The notes under the pieces were generated by a model, which saw only the letters and a list, made by a program, of their open reading frames with translations, was not told the DNA's origin and did not search any database. This document shows positions 33,767 through 46,790 of a DNA stretch of 64,000 nt, piece after piece. The position numbers and the translations under genes are program-made. Each line of letters opens with the position of its first letter. The stretch's first letter is position 1. This DNA is from Iris pallida (lineage: Eukaryota > Streptophyta > Magnoliopsida > Asparagales > Iridaceae), in NCBI GenBank assembly GCA_029216955.1, contig JANAVB010003400.1, positions 13,289,539-13,353,538 on the forward strand. The letters are read 5' to 3'.

Positions 33767-34954
33767 ATGGCTTCCCATGGTACCGTCTGGCGAATGTTCT
33801 TCGATGGTGCCTCAAGAACTGGGCCCAAGGGCAATATCGTCGTTGGGGTCGGAGTGGTACTGATTTCTCCCTCTAGATTGGTGATCAATCGGGCATACTC
33901 CTTCATGGAACCTTATTCAAACAATGTGGTCGAGTACAACGCCTTGGTTATCGGTCGCCGACTTACAAAAGAACTGGGAGTAGAGTACCTGGAAGCATAT
34001 GGCGATTCACAGTTAATCGTTAATCAGATCCGGGGTTCTGATAAAGTTCGCCATGAAGACATGATTCTTTATCATCAAATAGCAATTGCCATCATTACGT
34101 CCCTGAAAGGATTCTTTATAGAACATATTCCCAGACTCCAAAATATTGAAGTCGATGCCCTAGCAGGTCTTGTCGCTTCCCTGGCAGTTCTAAATCATAC
34201 TCATCATTTGGTTGACGTAATAGGCCATGAATTGGTTTGTCCTAAGAACAACGTTCAATTTGCTGTGAGTTATTCTGCCCTGACGGTCGATGATACACGG
34301 GACTGGAGACTCCCGTTTATTGACTTCATAGTCTATGGTATCTTGCCGAAAAGCCCAAAAGAAGCCACTTCTATCAGAAGACGTTCTCTCAGATTCTTCT
34401 ACGATACAGAGACAAAAATGCTGTATCAGCGATCCTATGATGGATTACTGCTCCGGTGTTTGTCAGGTACGGAAGCCAAAGATGCCGTACGCGAAGCTCA
34501 CGACGACGTTTGTGGGGCCCATCAACCTGGCCCAAAATTGCAAGACCGCCTTCGCCGGATGGGCTATTACTGGCCTACGATGGTAGCAGATACGATAGAC
34601 TATGCAAGAAAGTGTAAAGCTTATCAGGTCCACACGGATTTCATACACCAACCATCCGAATTCCTACATCCGACGATGGCATCCTGGCAATTTGAGGCAT
34701 GGGGAATGGATATCATTGGTCCAATCACCCCGCCCTCATCCAGAGGATACCGCTTTATACTCGCAATTACAGACTACTTCTCCAAATGGGCAGAAGCTGT
34801 TCCGCTCACAGAAGTGAAGACATCAAACGTGTTCAACTTCGTCAAGCATCACGTCATCTATCGCTTTGGACTACCTCGAAGGATCATCTACGACAATGGT
34901 CCGCAGTTCGCAAGCCACGCCTTCTATCGATTTTGCGACAAGCATCGAATCTAG
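33767..34954 (+). pseudogene. Second (archaeal-like) RNase H and N-terminal integrase of element B
   Basis: A 395-codon open frame. Residues about 1-140 are the extra RNase H of Tat elements, with FFDGASR, EYNAL, YGDSQLIVNQ and DALAG carrying the acidic active-site residues. The rest is integrase: the zinc-binding part has AHDDVCGAHQ but CKAYQ where the second Cys is expected, so one metal ligand is lost. The catalytic core supplies MDIIGP and YDNGPQF with its two Asp residues. The frame ends at TAG 34952-34954, just before the third catalytic residue. Confidence 0.9.
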
Positions 34955-35559
34955 AATATTGCTTCAACGCTGTACAACCCGACGGCTAATGGTCTGGCTG
35001 AAACATTCAACAAAACCATAATCAAGCTGCTAAAGAAGTTTGTGTCCTCCAACAATTGCGACTGGAATGAAAAGCTTGGCGAATGCTTATGGGCATACCG
35101 TACTACAGTCCGAACAGCCACTGGGAATACACCATTTTCTTTGGTGTACGGAAGTGAGGCAGTTCTCCCCTTGGAAACTCAGATTCCCTCGCTCCGCGTC
35201 GCCCTTACTTACCGATTAACGACGGATAATAATTACCGTCGTCGGCTACAAGAATTAGAGGCCTTAGATGAAAAGCGCCTGCTAGCTCAACAATGAATCA
35301 AGCTTTATCAAGCACGCATCTCTGGAGCCTTCCACAAAAAAGTCAAACTGAGAACATTTCATGTAGGCGATCTCGTTTTGGTAGTTCGGAGGCCAATGGT
35401 TATGACTCATAAAATCGTCGGCAAGTTCCAACCCAAGTAGGAAGGCTCATTTATCATTGAGGTTGTATTCTCCAATGGTGCATACCGTCTCGCAAGTAAA
35501 ACGGTGACTTGCTCATGATGCCCATCAACGACAAGTTCCTGAAGAAATATTATGTCTAA
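34955..35559 (+). pseudogene. C-terminal integrase of element B
   Basis: It continues the same frame beyond the TAG with NPTANGLAETFNKT, providing the catalytic Glu, then LGECLWAYRTTVRTATGNTPF and VYGSEAVLP. The C-terminal GPY/F-like region (VGDLVLVVRR, VGKFQPK, GAYRLAS) is broken by stops at 35294 and 35438 and a frame change near 35500. The probable natural stop is TAA 35557-35559. No chromodomain is visible, as expected for Tat. Confidence 0.85.
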
Positions 35560-36508
35560 ACAATACCCTCCGAATTAATCGGATTGTTGAGTTATGTATC
35601 CTTAGGTACCGCTGAACTTACACTCTGGTCACTCCAAATGAATTCATATCGCATCTTCTGGGTAGCAAGTTATGTATGATCATACCTCTGAACTTTCTCC
35701 CTAAAAGAGCATTCTCCTCATAATTTATTATCCGCACTTTCAGTGCATAAAAAAGGGTAACAGGTCCACTAAATTCCCGAAACAACTATGTCGATATCAC
35801 CTCTGAGTTGTTTCTCTTTTATCACAAACAAATCACTCCTTACGTAGAACTTCCATGTCCATATTACCTCTGAGTTGTTCCATGTACCCTTCGTTGAGTC
35901 CACTCCTACCACGTCCTTATTACCTCTGATTAGGAAGACTCCGTTGTAAAACCCCCATATTTACCACGTCCTCATTACCTCTGAGTAAGTATGTTGGTTT
36001 TCTTTCGACTTATTATCCATACCCAAAACCAAGGTACGCCAAGGATAATAGGCCCACAAATGTCTACAGTTGACCACAAATGTCCACAATCGATTATAAA
36101 TGTCCGCAGCTGACGACAAATGTTGTACTAGGTCCTCTAGTACATGCGCCTCTTTCTTCACCATTACATGCCTCTAGAGCCCAACTGTTCCATGGCATTC
36201 TTTCGCCTAATACCAAAAACTTCCATGTCCGCCTTGCCACGGAGTCATTCTAGGTATCTCTATCGAGCTTATTATCTATACCTAAAACCAAGGTATACCA
36301 AGGGTAATAGGTCCACAGAAAGTCCCCCAGTAGGGCAAGTACCGTAACACCAAGAATACTATACAAACACAACAGATACCACAATATAAAGGATGAAGTA
36401 AATATATTCATTCATTTAAAATTAAAAGTTCTACATTTTCCTGGGACCAAGTCCCTATTAAAAAAGAAAAAATGGAGGGATACAATAATGAAAGAGAGAA
36501 AAACCCGA
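35560..36508. repeat. Spacer between pol and aORF of element B, with short repeats
   Basis: Noncoding DNA lies between the convergent pol and aORF. The motif TTACCTCTGAGT with an upstream CCACGTCC occurs at about 35795, 35855, 35905 and 35955. AGGGTAATAGGTCCACA and variants occur at about 35753, 36045 and 36301. Both motif families are also in element A (16396-17165), in the orientation expected for an inverted copy. It probably includes the 3' ends of both transcripts. Confidence 0.6.
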
Positions 36509-38061
36509 TCACGGCTCGGCGACGCACAGTTCTCTGAGACGGTCCTTCAGCTTGGTCGACGACCGCTCAACCCTCAGTGTGGCCCGGCACTCAGCTTCTT
36601 GAGTCAACTTCTCTGCATCTTCTAGATGCGCATGTGCCTGCCAACCGTCTTCAAGTTTCTTCAGTGCACGCTCTGAGGCAGCAGAGTTCGGGTGACCTGG
36701 TCGGTCTCCCGGAAAATTAGCTCATTATCTTTGCGGGAAGCCTGGAGCTCAGATTCTAAAGAAGCTAATTTCTCCTGAAGCTGGAGGATCTGCTCGTTGG
36801 TATCGGCTATCCCACGAGATGCGGCATCTTCCCGAACGATACAGTCCTCTCCTCTGCGGCTTAGTTGATCGTACTTCAGAGATAGATCTTGAAGGTCCTT
36901 CACTAGAGCAGGCTTGGACGTATCCCGTACCGTCCTTACCTTTTCTATGGCTGTTATAAGGAAGGCGCGCTCTTGATCTATTGCTAAAGACATATCGACT
37001 TGCCGCAGTCCTTAAAACTGAGCTACGAGCTGATCAGCTTCTACTAATTTAGGCTCCAAGAGCTCGACCATCCCTGCCCCACTGGGGAGTGTTCTGAGGA
37101 GTTCAATATGGCCGTGGGCACACTGACGAGCCAATGCAGAAGATGTCCCCCTCTCCAGGGAAGCTTCGACCTCTCATTTCAGATGGTGGTAAAAACTATC
37201 AATCATGTCCTTCGACGATTCATCCAGAACTTCCGAAGAAGATGGTATCAAAGGAAGAGTAGCTGGCAGAGTTGAAGACGGCTGTGAAGAAGATGCACCA
37301 AAACATGATGCCCCTATCACTAAGGATGTAAGTTCTGAACGATAGGACGTCTGAATAGCAGTCATCTCTTCCTCCGCAGGCCAAAGGATTCGAAGACTGG
37401 GCAGTGCAGAGAGGTCAACCTCCGGTGATAGAGTTACATTAATCGAGGAGGGTACAAGGACCATTTCTCCCCGCTGTGGCAGTTCCACTACATCTCCTCC
37501 TGAACTCGATCCGGCAGAAGGTCCCTCGATATGAGTTAGAGGAAAAGGAGGCATACCTTCTTCCACTAGATCCCCTCTGGTGACTTCTCCCCCGATGATG
37601 TCCGTCGTCGATGAAGGAGCAGGACCTGTACGTCCGGAACAACCATCGATCAACTTAACCCGACGGATATGAAGGTAGAGCAAATAAACCTCCTCACTAG
37701 TCAAGACATGACATAGCTTACCAGGGGAGGGTCGCTGAGGCTGAGGCTCACTCACAGCCACCGTATCCTCTTCAACGACGACACTTGAGCCAAGTACAGC
37801 TGCTTCATCTGCCCCATCCGCCCCGGAGGTAGATACAACTGGATCGGTATCAACCGGCTGAGGTTCAGCATCCTTGGAGACTGATTCAGTAAAGCCCACG
37901 TCACCTCTGGCGGGGATGTCAACAGCAGGAGGAATCTCAGCCGTCGCCGGAGCGATCATGGTAGAAGGAAGCTCGTCAGTCATAGCACCAATTAAGGTGG
38001 CTATAGCCGGGTCAACCTCAGAGGAGGTAACCGGCTCTGGGGAGTTCACTTCTCCTGACGC

Positions 38062-38136
38062 CTACAAAGAAAAGGAAAATGATCAGATTATATCTCAGAA
38101 AGGAAGAACTAAAAAGATGGTCGTGACTAGATTCAC
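38062..38136 (-). other. Intron 2 of aORF copy B
   Basis: On the minus strand the donor is TTGGAG|GTGAATC and the acceptor a T-rich run ending CTTTGTAG|GCGTCAGG. It is 75 bp long. Position matches the 66-bp intron of copy A. Confidence 0.7.
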
Positions 38137-40103
38137 CTCCAAAACGGCTTCGACGTCCTCACTTCTCTCCCTAATGATCGGCCCGCGAGGCTTGACCGCA
38201 GCCCGTTTTCGGGAGTAAGTTATGTCGCCGACAGAGGATTTACGCCTACTTCATTTTCGTGAAAGACTAGGCGCAGCAGGGGGCAGATCTGCTGCTACCA
38301 AATTATCTGCAGAAAGAGGCAAGTTATCAGGGTCATCCTCTTCGTCCATGTTGATAGACTCCGAGTAAGACACATCAACTGTCCTCCCCTTCTTGGTCCT
38401 TGGCTTCTCCTCCAAGCCAGTACTAATAATGAAGCTGGTACTTGGGTCAAAATCTCTTGGGGGCTTATTCACCATAACATGGTACAAGGCCGCCATGTAC
38501 AAAATGTGTCCCGACTCTCTATCATCGGGAACGGAGAAGCTCGCACGGGTGTGAACCGCGCTATAATAGTGCCAAGCCCGGATGTCGTCAAGAACGCTAC
38601 CCTCAAAACCTAGGCAGGTGCTGGGATTGTCCAAGAACATTTGACTATACCCAAATTGTCGAAAGAATCGACTGGATAAGTAAGGCTCCAAAAAGATGGA
38701 ATTACGGTTGCGATACACCAGATGTGCAGGGCGAATATTCTGCAACTAGAGGAGCATCTTCTCGGACAAGAATTGGGGACATACAGCACTATCAAGATGC
38801 ACGTCTCTTACTTCTTCATCAGTAAAATGAGGAACAGACGCAAAAAAGGAGTATCTGTCCACTCGCGCCAGCGCCATCCGACAGGCCGTCATGGTAGTGT
38901 ACTCCCAGGGCATACGGCGGTACTGGTAGATGAAGGCATCATCAGCAGTCACGTCGTCCTCTGGGCCAGTCCTCATCAAAGACGAGCAATGCATTAACAA
39001 CCACCCCATCAGATAATGGTAGGACAGCTCAATTCGTTCAAAGTCCTTCGTCGTATCACGAGCAATGGCTTTGGACGAGAAAATACGGAGGCCACGATGA
39101 ATGCTGCATACCATGGCAGGGAGTAGAGCTAGCCTGCCTCCAAAGACTAGCTTTATCGCGGGAAGTATCAGGTTACAGCTGATTCTCTCAATAGCACCAG
39201 CCCCTCCCGAAACTACACAGATTCGCAGCCACAGCATTAGAAATCCTGCCAGGAGAGCCTTATCAGACATCTTCTGGGTATCTTGATAAAAATAATTAAA
39301 GGTGTCAGATTGGCTCCCGAATCCGTTACCCTTGGTTTTAACCCTCTTGGCAGTCAATACCTGATTTTGTACCTCCTCCCGGGTTTCAGGACTTCGAGGT
39401 GCAACCCGGCCTGAGGCACGTTGCTCAAACAGGAAGTTGAGCCATGTCTTGGTGTGAGAAAGATTCCCTTTTGAGCTATCGTTCTTCTTCTTTGACATCT
39501 GTTGGCACGTGCTATGATGACATAGCAATTCTCGGTAAACAGCCACAAAACCCGGGAACCTTTGCTCCAATTCCTCGAATTCTTTATTCGTAGGGGTATA
39601 CGCTTCAAAAACTTCATCTCCCCAGGGCAGCTTGGAGACTTCACGCATCTCATGGAGAGCGAGTCCCATTTCCCCTCCAGGTGTAAAGAAGGTCCCCGTA
39701 CGACGGTTGCACATCCCAAGAAGAGCCATGAACAGCTTCTTGTTTAGGGGCAGACCATAACAAGCGCCCCGTATGGCATGATAAAGGCCAATCTCGAGCA
39801 GGAGTTCCTTATATGTCCGCAAGATCCACAAAGTTAAGTTGATCCACGAAGGGGTGGGGTTCATCCAGTTCAGCAGCGACAGCCGACCAGTAGGGTATGA
39901 CCCCTTTCGAGCAATCTCGTTCATAAATGTGTCAGCTTGGGAGAACCGAAAGTTGGGACCCTGTACGTTTATGAAACTGCCCGGGGCCAACCTCATCACA
40001 AAGTGGCTGATCTGTATCTTGCTTGCAATTACCGACCTATATGTTTTATTATAGTGAATATCACCCACGAACATCCCACTGCTGGCTCATGGTTAGGGAG
40101 TCT

Positions 40104-41166
40104 TATTGGCCCATTGGTCATATGGTCAAATTGATTTTAATAATTGATCAAACTCTGTCTCGATATATGAAGCTAGTCAAGACATATCGGACTCTTGGAC
40201 ATGATCAAGAACAGCTATCTACTCAATTCAAGACCGAAGCTATGTTTGCCTGTTCGAGTCTGTATTTCTTTAAGCAATATATTTTTTATTTTATTGAGTC
40301 TAGGAATACGTTGTACACCGAGTCGTACTGGCAAATAGGCTATTCCAAAATGTTTTTAAAATGTCTTTTAAAATGTCCTTTGTTTTGAAAAACATTCATT
40401 TAAACAAAAGCTTCAAAAAGGTTTTCAAAAATCCTCAAAAACTATTTTTAAAAACCTAACCTAACCCTGACAGAACTCGGCCAGAGTTCGGCCAGAGTTC
40501 GATTAGTGGCCGTTTTGATTTTTGAATCCTCTGGAACTCGGTCCTCCTACAGTTGCGGATTTGACCGAGATTTCCTCATCGAATTCTGCTCGAATTCTGC
40601 CCGAATTCTGTCAGAATACTCTCTTTGGAACTCCTATAAATAGAGAAGGATTTCGATCATTTTAACTCACTCATTCACTTTCAATCTTCTCTCTATCTAA
40701 AGCTTTCAGTCTTCCAAAGAATTTTCTTGAGCTTTAAATTTCAGATCCCAAGCCAATTACAATCCTCTAGTCGATTTGCCAGTGCGGTGTAGTCTAGAAG
40801 TTTCTGAAAGATTGTAATCGGAAGGCTTGATTGAAGAATACCTCTTCATAATTGAAGTTGGACGAGTTCTTCATATCAAAGCTCGCGTTGTAGAAGTTGC
40901 AAGGACTTCGTAAGAAAACTTGCGGTTTTGCCAATAGTGGATTCAACTGGTAGCAAGAGTTCTACCGACTGGATTAGTCCTCAACAGAGGAAAACCAGTA
41001 TACATCGCTGTCTTTGCGTTTGCTTTCTTATCTCTGCCTTTACATTATTTAGTTGTGATTATTATTCTGTGATCTTGCTGCTAACAATTTTTAATTAGCA
41101 TATTTTTGCTGTCAACTCTATTCACCCCCCCTCTAGAGTATTGTGCTTTACGATTTCATTCCTACA
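40104..41166 (+). repeat. 5' LTR of the SIRE element
   Basis: It starts TATTGGCCC, where the partner LTR has TGTTGGCCC, so the terminal TG has mutated to TA. It ends TTCATTCCTACA. A TATA box (CTATAAATAG, about 40633) precedes the probable transcript start. Repeated GAATTCTG and GAGTTCGG motifs lie just upstream (about 40483-40620). Confidence 0.92.
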
Positions 41167-41259
41167 ATTGGTATCAGAGCGGGTGTTACAGGTAAATCAA
41201 GGTAACATTGCAATTATTTATTTATTTAACTAATTGTTATATAGATCACAGCATAACAC

Positions 41260-43125
41260 ATGGCAACTGTGAAATTCACAAGTGAAGGCCAGGCTACAAA
41301 CAGACCTCCACTGTTTGATGGTACGAATTATACCTATTAGAAAACACGGATGAGTTTCTTCTTGAAATCACTTGACTTTGATTTATGGTCCATTGTTATT
41401 GATGGCTATCAAAAGCCACCTCGTATAAATGTTGATAGAGTTTTAGTTGAAAAACCCCATAACAGATATACAGAGGAAGAAAAGAAAAAGGCCAGTCTTG
41501 ACGCACGTGCTATTAACGCTCTATTTTGTGCTTTAGACAGAACTTAATTTAACAGGGTGTCTATCTGCACAACGGCTAATGAAGTGTGGAAGCTACTTGA
41601 AGTCACACATGAAGGCACGACTCAAGTCAAAGAATCAAAAGTCAGCAGACTTACTCAAGAGTATGAGGTGTTCAAGATGAAGCCCAACGAAACAGTTACT
41701 CAGATGTTCGAAAGATTCTTGGATATTATAAATCCTTTGTCCTCCCTAGGCAAAGAGTACAGTAACCATGAAAAGATTCGCAAACTCCTGCGAGCACTCA
41801 CAAAGAACTGGATTCCAAAGGCTACTGCAATCATTGAAGGGAACGACCTCACAACTATGTCCCTCGAAGTACTCATGGGTAAGCTACTCACTCATGAACT
41901 GGAGCTACAAGATTTTGAGGAGCCTGCACCAAAGGAGAAGACGATCGCTTTCAAGGCTCAGCACAGAAAAGCTGCTGAAGGTAACTCAGACAGTAGTGAA
42001 TCTGATACTGAAGATCAAGCACTCCTAGCAAGGAAATTCAAGAGATTCATGAGATATGAGAAGAGAGCCAAAGAAAACAACAGCTGCAGCAACTGGTATC
42101 AAGATGATGCTGTCTGCTATGGCTGCAAGAAGAAGGGACATATGAAAAAGGATTGTCCTACAAACTCATCATCAAGCAAGAAGAGCAACAGGCATGAGAA
42201 AGGGAACCTGAAGAGATCAACATCACGGAAGTATGCCAATACCAGCATATGGCATGAAAGTGAAGCCAGCGACTCAGAAGACGAACAATCAGAAGACGCT
42301 GCAAACGTATGCTTTATGGTATCCGATCAGGTACCTACTGAACCTGTAGTTGATACATATGATGACTTTACCTTTGAGCAATTAGGAGATGCCTTCAGTG
42401 AACTGATAAGTGATTACAGAAAACTGCGTAGCAAATATCAAACCTCTAAGAAGGTACTCAAAGAGTACAAAGGTGAAATAGGTAGACTTACCGACCTACT
42501 AGCTGAGGTTAGAAATAATGTTAGTGAGTTTGGTGAGCTTTCTTCTATCAAGCTCTTATTACACGAGACTACCAAGTCATCTGAAGAGAAAGACAAGGTT
42601 ATTGACCAACTGAAAGAAGAACTTTCTAAAGAGAGGAAAAGTCTTCGATGTGCACAAATCAGAATGGAAATACTCACTTCTGATTATACTAAGTTGTATG
42701 ACACTTCCAAAAGATTGGCAATTAGGTTAGGAAAACAGCCTGAGACTGCTGCTTCCTTCCCTAACACGTGTCACTTACCGAAAAATTGGAACATTCCCAA
42801 GCCAAACACTGTCAGACCTAACCCTATCAAACCTTTACCCCAAAAGGTTAAGCCCAAACAGGATTATAGGTATGCTTTCTTCTATACTAGAAAAACCAAA
42901 CCTACCAACCATGCACACCACTCAGCTTTCAACACTCAACATGCACAATATCATTATTGTGGCCTCATTGGTCATATTTCACCTGCATGTAGAATCAGAA
43001 AGCTTGTTGATTTAAATATTTATGCTTGGATACCAAAGGCTAACATTTCAGGACCCTACAAGAAATGGGTACCAAAAGTTTCATCTGCAAATTGTTTTGT
43101 AGGTGGAACACCCTTCACATGCTAA
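41260..43125 (+). pseudogene. gag of the SIRE element
   Basis: It starts at ATG 41260 (MATVKFTSEGQ). The frame has a TAG at 41338 and a TAA at 41545, then is open for 522 codons (41557-43125). Visible parts are the copia gag core (EVWKLLEVTHEGTTQVKESK, LTQEYEVFKMKPNETV), the zinc knuckle CYGCKKKGHMKKDC (42115-42156), a coiled coil (about 42420-42740) and a second, incomplete Cys-His knuckle (YHYCGLIGHISPACR, about 42950). Such a long gag with a coiled coil is typical of SIRE. It would form the particle shell. Confidence 0.9.
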
Positions 43126-43132
43126 AAGCAAA

Positions 43133-44719
43133 TAGATTTTCGACAGCGGTTGTTCACGGCATATGACCGGTGACGCTACATTATTTATAACACTGTCGAA
43201 GAAGAAGAAGGAAGGTTATGTTTCATTCGGTAATAACTTGAAAGGGTATATCATTGGTATCGGTGATGTTGGTAAGTCTCCCTATCCTGTAATTAAGGAT
43301 GTCTGTCTGGTTACCGAGTTGAAACATAATCTACTCAGCATAAGTCATTTAGCTGATCATGATTATGGCATCAACTTTGGCAAAGACAAATGTACTATAG
43401 TTGATAGCTCAACTGGTAGTACTATCTTTGAAGGTATCAGGGAAGACAACATATATGTTTTCTATTTGTTGGAAGAAACTAACATTTCAGGTAGATGCTT
43501 AATGGCTAAAAGCGATAAGAGTCATCTATGACATATGAGACTCGGTCACGCAAATATTGACACAATCTCAAGATTATCCACAAAGAAGCTAGTACACGGT
43601 TTACCGGACATTACATTCAAGAAGGATTCGGTATGCAGTTAATATGAAAAGAACAAAGCTACCAGATCCACATTCAAGTCAGTAAATGCAGTATGTATTA
43701 CTAGGCCTCTACAATTGCTTCATATGGACTTATTTGGTCCTAGCAGAGTTGCTAGCCTCGGAGGTAAGTTTTATGCTTTTGTAATTGTAGATGATTTCTC
43801 TAGATACACGTGGGTATACTTCATGACACGCAAGAATGATGCATTATCCGAATTTGTCGCCTTTTGCAAGAAAGTACAGAATGAAAAAGGTTACATGATT
43901 ACTCGTATTAGAAGCGATCATGGAGGCGAATTCGAGAATGTAGAGTTTGAGTAATTTTGTGACACATACGATTTTGTACACGAGTTCTCCTACCCTAGGA
44001 CTCCACAACAAAATGGAGTTGTGGAACATAAGAACAGAACTCTATCCGAAATGGCCAGAGTAATCGTAAACCAGTTTAGTCTACCCAAATATTTCTGGGC
44101 TGAAGCTGTCAATACAGCTTATTTTGTTCTCAATAGAGTTCTAATTTGACACAAATCGAAGAAGACTCCATTTGAGTTATGATTTGATAGAATTCTATCA
44201 GTTTCATATTTTAGAATATTTGGTTGTAAATGCTTTATTCTTAATACAAAAGATAATTTGGGGAAGTTTGATGAAAAGGCCGATAAAGGTATATTTTTAG
44301 GTTATGCGGCCAAGAGCAAAGGATACAGAGTCTTCAACAAACGAACTATGATCATCGAAGAATCAGTCAATGTCACCTTTGATGAATTGAGTCAAATGAC
44401 TATCGATGATAATGACGAAGATCCATCCGTACCAAGCTCAACACCAGCTGATTCTCAACCAAGCTCAGCACTAACTGATCCTCCTAGAGAAGATCCAGGA
44501 ACCAGCTAGCTTCAGAGTTTGCCGAAAAGATTAAAATTTACGGCTGATCATCCAAAGGATTTGGTAATTGGTGACATTACCAAAGGTGTAAGTACTCGTA
44601 TATCCAGTAGAGATATTGTTTCTAGTATTGCATTCATTTCACAGCTAGAACCCAAAACTATTGATGAAGCATGTAGTGATAATTTTTGGATAGATGCTAT
44701 GCAAGAGGAATTAAACTAA
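43133..44719 (+). pseudogene. Protease and integrase of the SIRE element
   Basis: The protease active site DSG is at 43142-43150, in the +1 frame relative to gag. Integrase follows: MRLGHANIDTISRL with the His residues of the zinc region, then the catalytic core with MDLFGP, SDHGGEFEN and NGVVEHKNRTL (D, D, E). A Ser/Pro-rich stretch (44380-44510) leads to RT. In-frame stops sit at 43133, 43529, 43640, 43952, 44147, 44180, about 44507 and 44717. Most are explained by one C-to-T or G-to-A change in Trp, Gln or Arg codons. Confidence 0.88.
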
Positions 44720-46184
44720 TTTGAACGGAATCAAGTTTGGGAACTTGTTCCCAAGCCTATTGATCATCCGGTCATTGGCACCCGTTGGGTATTCCAAAAT
44801 AAACTTAATGAGAATGGTTTAGTGACTCGTAACAAGGCTTGACTCGTAGCTCAAGGATACAATCAGGAAGAAGGTATCGACTACGATGAGACTTATGTCC
44901 CAGTTGCGAGATTAGAATCCATTCGCATGTTATGTGCATTTGCATGTTTTCATAATTTCAAATTATTTCAAATGGATGTCAAGAGTGCATTTTTAAATGG
45001 TTTTATAAAAGAAGAAGTTTTTGTAGCACAACCTCCAGGTTTCACAGATTTTAAAAACCCTGATCATGTTTTCAAGTTGAAGAAAGCTTTGTACGGTTTG
45101 AAACAAGCCCCTCGTGCTTGGTATGATCGTCTAAGCTCTTTTCTACTTGACAACGGTTTTTCAAAAGGCAAGGTTGACACTACACTTTTTATTAAGTCCT
45201 TTAATGGTAAGCTTCTTTTAATACAAGTCTATGTTGATGATATTATATTTGGATCTACTGATGAATCTCTGTGTCAAAAATTTTCTAAGTGTATGCAGAA
45301 TGAGTTTGAGATGAGCATGATGGGAGAGCTGAAATTCTTTCTCGGACTGTAAATCAAACAAACTGACAATGGGACGTTCATAAATCAAGCCAAGTACACA
45401 AAAAGATTTGCTAAAGAAGTTTGATCTGGACAATGTCAAACCTATTGGCACTCCGATGGCAACTTTAACAAAGCTTGATATTGATGAACAAGGCAAGCCG
45501 ATCGACACACGTAAGTATCGAGGTATGATCGGTAGTTTACTTTATTTAACTGCTAGTCGTCCAGATATTATGTTTAGTGTTTGCCTGTGTGCACGTTTTC
45601 AAGCTAATCCAAAGGAATCACATCTGTGCGCAGTTAAGCGTATCTTTCGATACCTTAAGGGCACTTCTTCTGTTGGCTTATGGTATCCCAAAACTAAATC
45701 CTTTGACCATTTTGGTTATTCGGATGCAGATTTTACTGGATGCAAAGTTGATAGAAAAAGTACCAGTGGCACATGTCATTTCTTAGGCAAGGCTTTAGTC
45801 TCATGGTTTAGTAAAAAGCAAAATTCTGTAGCCCTATCAACAACAGAGGCTGAGTATATCGCTGCAGGACGTTGTTGTGCTGAGATTTTGTGGATGAAAC
45901 AAACCTTGGAAGACTATAATTTATTTTATACACATATTTCCATTTTCTGTGATAACACGAGCACTATTAATTTGACTAAGAATCCTGTATGTCATTCTCG
46001 TACAAAACATATCGAGATTCGACATCATTTTCTTAGAGATCATCATCAAAATGGAGATATTGACCTTGTATACATAGATACTGAGAATCAATTAGCTGAC
46101 ATTTTTACAAAACCTCTAGCAGAAGATCATTTCAATTATTTACGTCAAGAATTAGGAATTTTGGACGTCAATAATATTAATTAA
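44720..46184 (+). pseudogene. Reverse transcriptase and RNase H of the SIRE element
   Basis: RT motifs are GTRWVFQNKL, LVAQGYNQEEGIDYDETYVPVARLESIR, FQMDVKSAFLNG, LKKALYGLKQAPRAWYD and YVDDIIFGST (YVDD at 45230-45241). Stops lie at 44840 and 45350, and a frame change near 45400. RNase H (45408-46184) is open for 258 codons: MIGSLLYLTASRPDI, YSDADFTGCKVDRKST, LSTTEAEYIAA, IFCDNTSTINL and the end motif LADIFTKPL, finishing at a natural TAA. These are classic copia motifs. Confidence 0.93.
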
Positions 46185-46790
46185 TTTTGTTTTATGATTA
46201 TATTTCAATATGCAAAAACTGTGTTAGAGACAAGCCAATAAAGAGTCTGTCTGTCACCACAACTACGGTTGAAGCAAAGCGGTACTTAAGAGTTCCCCGG
46301 TGAACCTCCGCCAGCTGGGACAGTACTCCTACAGCTAATCTGAAACAGTCGCTGTGTAACGATATTTAATCCATAAAATAATACTAATTATGTTAATTGA
46401 AGGTTGAAATTACTAATCTTTGAATTAAATACTTGAAATGAGCCAATGAAAAAGAAAGTGTTCCAAATCAACCCCAGGCGAATTCGGCCAGACTTCGGAC
46501 CGAATTCGGCCCGAGTTCGGTTAAAGGTATCAGGTTATATAACAAGAACCCGAGAGCCTTTCTTCTTCATTGCTTCCAAACTTCATCAAACAGCAATAGC
46601 AACCGCGCGAGAGAACCCCCTAACCCTAGTTCTTCACCACTCCTTCTCTTCCAATCCAAGTGGTGAAATCAATCCAAACTTTGGATTCGTGCGAAGTTCG
46701 TCGTTCTCTACAACATATTCAAATTTTGGGAGGTATAACTTCGTATTTCCCCACCTTTTCTATTTCGTGCTATTTATTTATTTTGCACAA
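46185..46790 (+). other. Noncoding stretch between pol and 3' ORF of the SIRE element
   Basis: About 600 bp holds no conserved domain. It includes repeated AATTCGG motifs (46479-46525) similar to those in the LTR promoter region, followed by a Pro/Ser-rich frame joined to the 3' ORF. It may contain a promoter or splice acceptor for a separate transcript, but no clear TATA box is seen. Confidence 0.4.

Noticed and set aside
46446..46790. Longer N-terminal start for the SIRE 3' ORF
   Set aside because: The extra 115 codons are low-complexity and include LTR-like AATTCGG motifs. MAPKGFNPFKRKK at 46791 is a more natural start.
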